NCBI GenBank assembly: GCA_002361875.1
Contig: DERX01000026.1
Coordinates: 1-9,012 of the forward strand
Reading direction: 5' to 3'
From: Ruminococcaceae bacterium UBA3329
GTDB lineage: Bacteria > Bacillota > Clostridia > Oscillospirales > Acutalibacteraceae
Length of the DNA: 9,012 nt
In this document: positions 6,693 through 9,012 of the stretch, one piece after another
How the letters are laid out: each line of letters begins with the position of its first letter
Position numbering within the stretch: position 1 is the stretch's first letter
Notes under the pieces: model-generated
The model's database searches: none
Told to the model about the DNA's origin: nothing
What the model saw: only the letters and a program-made list of their open reading frames with translations
Made by a program: the position numbers and the translations under genes

Positions 6693-6721
6693 TATTTTGC
6701 CAATATTTTAATTAAATATTC
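6693..6721 (-). promoter_or_regulatory. Candidate forespore sigma-G/sigma-F promoter of spoVAC
   Basis: Read on the - strand, GAATA (6721-6717) and CAAAATA (6699-6693) are separated by 17 bases. They match the sigma-G pattern GNATA / CATNNTA except for one base in the -10. Transcription would start near 6686, giving a leader of about 28 bases that contains the ribosome site. Forespore expression is what SpoVA genes need, so sequence and gene function agree. Confidence 0.6.
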
Positions 6722-6730
6722 TTTTGCGCT

Positions 6731-6761
6731 GTTTCACATTGAAACGACATAAAAAATGTGA
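6731..6761. promoter_or_regulatory. Two overlapping inverted repeats, candidate operator
   Basis: GTTTCA-CAT-TGAAAC (6731-6745) is a perfect 6-bp dyad whose right half covers the -35 of the patatin promoter. TCACATT (6734-6740) and AATGTGA (6755-6761) form a second 7-bp inverted repeat spanning the spacer up to the -10. A protein bound here would block the patatin promoter. No regulator can be named from the motif. Confidence 0.45.
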
Positions 6762-6767
6762 TAGAAT
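6739..6767 (+). promoter_or_regulatory. Extended -10 sigma-A promoter of the patatin-lipoprotein operon
   Basis: TTGAAA (6739-6744), a 17-base spacer and TAGAAT (6762-6767) preceded by TGA (6759-6761) make a good extended -10 promoter. Transcription would start near 6774, about 45 bases before the likely start codon. Confidence 0.75.
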
Positions 6768-6806
6768 AGCAAAAACAGGTATTTTATAAATTTATTTACA
6801 TATTGT

Positions 6807-6810
6807 GAGG
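6807..6810 (+). promoter_or_regulatory. Ribosome binding site that decides the start of the patatin gene
   Basis: GAGG (6807-6810), within GTGAGGTGG, is the only Shine-Dalgarno sequence here. It sits eight bases before a TTG at 6819 but directly overlaps the GTG at 6810, which therefore lacks a usable ribosome site. It favours TTG as the start codon. Confidence 0.6.
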
Positions 6811-6818
6811 TGGCACTT

Positions 6819-7658
6819 TTGGTAGGATATATTGATGTGGGCGGCGGTATGCGTGATGTATACGGCGCAGGAATACTGGATTATTGTCTTGATAACGGAC
6901 TTGACTTTTCATACTACATAGGTGTTTCGGCAGGCAGTGCAAACATTGCTACTTTTTTGGCAAACCAAAAGGGAAGAACTCTGCGCTTCTACCGTGATTA
7001 CGCTATGCGTAAAGAGTATATGAGCTTAAGTAATTTCATTAAAACCGGCTCTTATGTGGGTTTGGATTATGTTTACGGGGAACTCAGTCGGTACGGCGGT
7101 GAAGACGCTCTTGACTATGATTTTATTGTCAGCCGAAATAAACCGTTTTATGTCGTCACCACCAATGCCGCAAGCGGAAATGCGGAGTATTTGAATTTTG
7201 TTAACGATAAGAGAAATGAATACAACTCGCTTAAGGCGTCGTGCTGTATTCCGATAGCGTGTAAGCCGTACAGTATAGGCGACAGTTTCTATGTTGACGG
7301 CGGAGTGTCTGACCCTGTACCGTTTAGAAAAGCTTTTGAGGACGGTTGCGATAAGGTGATTGTAGTTTTGACGCGTCCGATAGAGTATAGAAAGGCGCAC
7401 CGTGTTCCGTCACGCGTTTTTGACATCGCTATGAAAAAGTATCCCGCTGTCGGAAAGCTTCTTGATTCGTCAATAGATAAATATAATGAGGATATTGAAC
7501 AGTTGCAGCTTTTGGAAAAGCAAGGCAGGGCGCTGATTGTTGCTCCGGAAAGTTGTTGCGGAGTTGAAACGCTTTCAAGAAAGAGAAAGAATATTGAACA
7601 GCTTTATGCACTCGGTTACAAGGATGCCCAAAGGATTATAGATTTTGTAAAGGAATAA
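6819..7658 (+). CDS. Patatin-like phospholipase/acyl hydrolase, YjjU type
   Basis: This is a patatin-fold lipid acyl hydrolase (family with a Ser-Asp dyad), 279 residues from TTG 6819 or 282 from GTG 6810. The glycine-rich oxyanion loop reads DVGGGMRDVYGAG, the nucleophile S37 lies in GVSAGS, and the catalytic D160 lies in DGGVSDPVP. The layout, with YRDY...EYMSLSNFIKTG and PFYVVTTNAASG, resembles E. coli YjjU and its many Firmicutes homologues rather than secreted patatin toxins. No signal peptide or membrane segment is seen, so it should be cytoplasmic. The loop usually reads GGGxRG; here the residue after Arg is Asp, a change next to the oxyanion hole. The substrate is unknown; phospholipid or another acyl ester is likely. 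It shares an operon with the lipoprotein gene eight bases downstream. Confidence 0.9.
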   Translation: MVGYIDVGGGMRDVYGAGILDYCLDNGLDFSYYIGVSAGSANIATFLANQKGRTLRFYRDYAMRKEYMSLSNFIKTGSYVGLDYVYGELSRYGGEDALDYDFIVSRNKPFYVVTTNAASGNAEYLNFVNDKRNEYNSLKASCCIPIACKPYSIGDSFYVDGGVSDPVPFRKAFEDGCDKVIVVLTRPIEYRKAHRVPSRVFDIAMKKYPAVGKLLDSSIDKYNEDIEQLQLLEKQGRALIVAPESCCGVETLSRKRKNIEQLYALGYKDAQRIIDFVKE

Positions 7659-7666
7659 GTGAATTT

Positions 7667-8161
7667 ATGAAAAAGCTTACAGTAATTTTTGTCTTATTAA
7701 CCTTGATTTTTTGCTTTGTCTCTTGCGGAAAAACAAAACAGTACAAAAAAATAGGCGAAACACCGTCTTTGACGGAAAAAAGCTCAACCACAGAGGAAAA
7801 TACAAGTGAAAGTAACTCTACTGAAGAGGATACGAGCGAGGAAGAAAGCAGTTCTTCGGAGACATCTTCAACTACAAGAAGGTCTGTTCCCGTTCAAAAT
7901 ATTGTAAGACCGAGCGTCACCGTTTCGCCAAGCAGAGCTATTAGAACCACTACAACAACCACCACAACGACAACAACAACAACAACAACAACTACTACTA
8001 CCGTACCGGAAACAACTACAACCACAGCAACAGCTCCTGATGAGACAAGCTCAACAAAACAAGAGAACCACCCTACAAAACCAAAGCCGTCGGAGGAAAA
8101 TACTTCTGTTAAAGCCCCGTCAACCACTAAACCTCAATCGGCAGAACGAGCTTTGGCATAA
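7667..8161 (+). CDS. Small Thr/Ser/Glu-rich lipoprotein with poly-threonine tract
   Basis: I do not recognise this 164-residue protein. It begins MKK, followed by a hydrophobic segment and the lipobox FVSC, so C20 should be lipidated and the protein held on the outer face of the membrane. The rest is low-complexity: Ser/Glu/Thr-rich (about 35-75), then VQNIVRPSVTVSPSRAIR, then 19 consecutive Thr, then VPE, five more Thr, and a Pro/Lys/Ser/Thr tail ending in ALA. No enzymatic domain is present. Such tracts act as extended, possibly glycosylated, spacers in cell-wall proteins. AAAGGA (7649-7654) at the end of the patatin gene serves as ribosome site, so the two genes are co-transcribed. The large hairpin at 8222-8273 follows. 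Expression as a protein is likely but its role is open. Confidence 0.8.
   Translation: MKKLTVIFVLLTLIFCFVSCGKTKQYKKIGETPSLTEKSSTTEENTSESNSTEEDTSEEESSSSETSSTTRRSVPVQNIVRPSVTVSPSRAIRTTTTTTTTTTTTTTTTTTTVPETTTTTATAPDETSSTKQENHPTKPKPSEENTSVKAPSTTKPQSAERALA
7946..8002 (+). repeat. Threonine-codon (ACN) trinucleotide tract, 19 units
   Basis: Nineteen ACN codons in a row lie inside the lipoprotein gene, including seven uninterrupted ACA (7970-7990) and three ACT (7991-7999), with ACC and ACG mixed in. Loss or gain of units keeps the frame, so length variation between strains is expected. The mixed codons show selection at the protein level, since pure slippage would give one codon. Confidence 0.9.
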
Positions 8162-8221
8162 AGTATGGCTGCGAAACCGCAAAGCGCTTTAAAATACAAA
8201 CCTTGAGTGTGAGAAAAGACG

Positions 8222-8273
8222 AAAAGCCACGAAATGCGCGGGACAAGTCCGGTCAGCATTATCGTGGCTTTTT
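8222..8273. terminator. Large hairpin between convergent operons, probably a bidirectional terminator
   Basis: AAAAGCCACGA (8222-8232) pairs with TCGTGGCTTTT (8262-8272). After a bulged A (8261), AATGC (8233-8237) pairs with GCATT (8256-8260). An 18-base apical part can form CGG/CCG (8239-8241/8249-8251). T residues end the + strand copy (8269-8273), and the complementary A run gives a T run on the other strand. It lies 60 bases after the lipoprotein stop and 76 bases beyond the lexA stop. Confidence 0.8.
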
Positions 8274-8333
8274 AATGCGTTATTGTGCCAAAGGTTCGTA
8301 TTTTACAGCAATACATTCTTATACGGCTGTGCA

Positions 8334-8350
8334 AAACAGACGGTCTGTTT
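8334..8350 (-). terminator. Possible weak terminator hairpin at the lexA stop codon
   Basis: AAACAGAC and GTCTGTTT are perfectly complementary around a single base, so a 6-bp stem with a 5-base loop can form. It overlaps the lexA stop codon. On the - strand only TTTTG follows, so termination here would be poor; the larger hairpin further on is the stronger candidate. Confidence 0.35.
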
Positions 8351-8939
8351 AATAGTAACGGTAAACGGCAACAACCTTGCCGAGTATGATTACCTCATTT
8401 GTAATAATCGGCTCGAAAGCGTCATTTTCGGGCTGTAAACGGAAATGACCGTCTTCCTTGTAAAAACGCTTAACCGTTGCTTCGTCCTCAATCATAGCAA
8501 CAACAATTTCACCGTTAGCAGCAGTAGGTGTCTTCTCGACAACAACAATGTCTCCGTCTAAAATACCTGCCCAAAGCATACTTTCGCCGCGAACCTTAAG
8601 AGCGAAAAGAGAATTATCTTTAGAAACTCTGCCGTTGTAGGCAATGTACCCTTCGATTTGCTCAACTGCTAAAATCGGCATACCTGCCGTGACTGTGCCG
8701 AGGAGAGGTACGCTCGTAACATTTTCCGCCTGACCGAGCACACGGATTGAACGCTTTAAAAGTGGGTCACGCTCAATGTACCCTGCGTCTTCAAGAGCGT
8801 CAAGGTTTGCCTGAACAGATGAAGTAGAACGCAGGCCGACAGCCGCACCGATTTCACGGACTGACGGCGGAACGCCGCACTGACTGCGTTCGCAAAGAAA
8901 TTCATAGATTTTTTGCTGAGTATCGCTGATAGGGCGCAT
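8349..8939 (-). CDS. lexA: LexA repressor of the SOS response
   Basis: LexA represses DNA-damage genes and is inactivated when RecA filaments trigger self-cleavage. This 196-residue copy has a winged helix-turn-helix at about 1-66 (SVREIGAAVGLRSTSSVQANLDALEDAGYI) and an S24-type cleavage domain. The cleavage bond is A85-G86 (GTVTAGMP), with nucleophile S120 (RGESML) and base K157 (EATVKRF). All catalytic residues are intact. The usual Firmicutes recognition-helix stretch SSVHGHL reads SSVQANL, so the DNA target may differ. The ribosome site CGGGAGG lies seven bases upstream of the ATG (+ scale 8947-8953). The leftward gene converges with the patatin-lipoprotein operon. Confidence 0.96.
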   Translation of the reverse strand: MRPISDTQQKIYEFLCERSQCGVPPSVREIGAAVGLRSTSSVQANLDALEDAGYIERDPLLKRSIRVLGQAENVTSVPLLGTVTAGMPILAVEQIEGYIAYNGRVSKDNSLFALKVRGESMLWAGILDGDIVVVEKTPTAANGEIVVAMIEDEATVKRFYKEDGHFRLQPENDAFEPIITNEVIILGKVVAVYRYY

Positions 8940-8963
8940 AAAAAAACCTCCCGAAAAGTTTAT

Positions 8964-8995
8964 ATTTTACGGATAAAAATAAATTTACAACTGTA
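8964..8995 (-). promoter_or_regulatory. Tentative lexA promoter with a small dyad
   Basis: On the - strand TTGTAA (8990-8985) and TAAAAT (8969-8964) are 15 bases apart, short of the ideal 17. TACA-AC-TGTA (8986-8995 on the + scale) is a 10-base dyad covering the -35 and could be an operator. No GAAC-N4-GTTC SOS box of Firmicutes type is visible in the 73 bases upstream of lexA. Confidence 0.3.
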
Positions 8996-9012
8996 TGCAA
9001 ATATATTCTAAT

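Noticed and set aside
6810..6818. GTG at 6810 as the patatin start
   Set aside because: The only Shine-Dalgarno sequence overlaps this codon. TTG at 6819 has proper spacing. The choice affects three residues only and stays uncertain.
7894..8127. 77-residue - strand frame rich in valine
   Set aside because: It is the complement of the threonine-codon tract, and its low-complexity valine run is an artefact of that repeat.
8990..9012. GAATATATTTGC (- strand) as a degenerate LexA box
   Set aside because: Both half sites deviate from GAAC and GTTC and the element is not symmetrical.
1..9012. CRISPR array, insertion sequence, prophage, tRNA or rRNA genes
   Set aside because: No spaced direct repeats, transposase or integrase frames, terminal inverted repeats or tRNA-like cloverleaf were seen; apart from the RNA unit this is ordinary chromosomal gene content.

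Overview
The window looks like chromosomal DNA of an AT-rich, endospore-forming Gram-positive bacterium of the class Clostridia. A gut Ruminococcaceae/Oscillospirales host is my best guess, not a proven assignment. The grounds are a spore-specific SpoVAC gene, Firmicutes-type strong Shine-Dalgarno sequences, a Firmicutes-style LexA, a lipoprotein of Gram-positive type, and a murA / walJ / rlmH / two-component / HtrA gene order.

Left part (1-5499, all + strand): the 3' end of murA (peptidoglycan precursor synthesis) is closed by a near-perfect intrinsic terminator. Next come a WalJ/YycJ-type metallo-beta-lactamase-fold hydrolase and the ribosome methyltransferase RlmH, which overlap by about 4 bases. 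After an AT-rich gap there is a tight three-gene operon: an OmpR/PhoB response regulator, a membrane histidine kinase and a membrane-anchored HtrA serine protease. Together these are the same kinds of genes as the Bacillus walRKHIJ-htrC / rlmH region, but in a different order and without walH and walI, so this is plausibly a cell-envelope stress and homeostasis locus.

Middle (5500-6216): there is no credible protein gene over about 700 bases. The stretch has two good sigma-A-type promoters in tandem, a run of about 540 bases rich in local hairpins, and two consecutive intrinsic terminators on the + strand. I read this as a free-standing transcription unit for a large structured non-coding RNA. 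I do not recognise its family. It is the most interesting item in the window.

Right part (6215-9012): spoVAC on the - strand has a good match to a forespore sigma-G/F promoter. Divergent from it is a YjjU-type patatin-like hydrolase with an extended -10 promoter overlapped by two inverted repeats. The patatin gene is followed 8 bases later by a small lipoprotein with 19 consecutive threonines. A large hairpin separates this pair from convergent lexA, the SOS repressor, whose upstream 73 bases show no standard SOS box.
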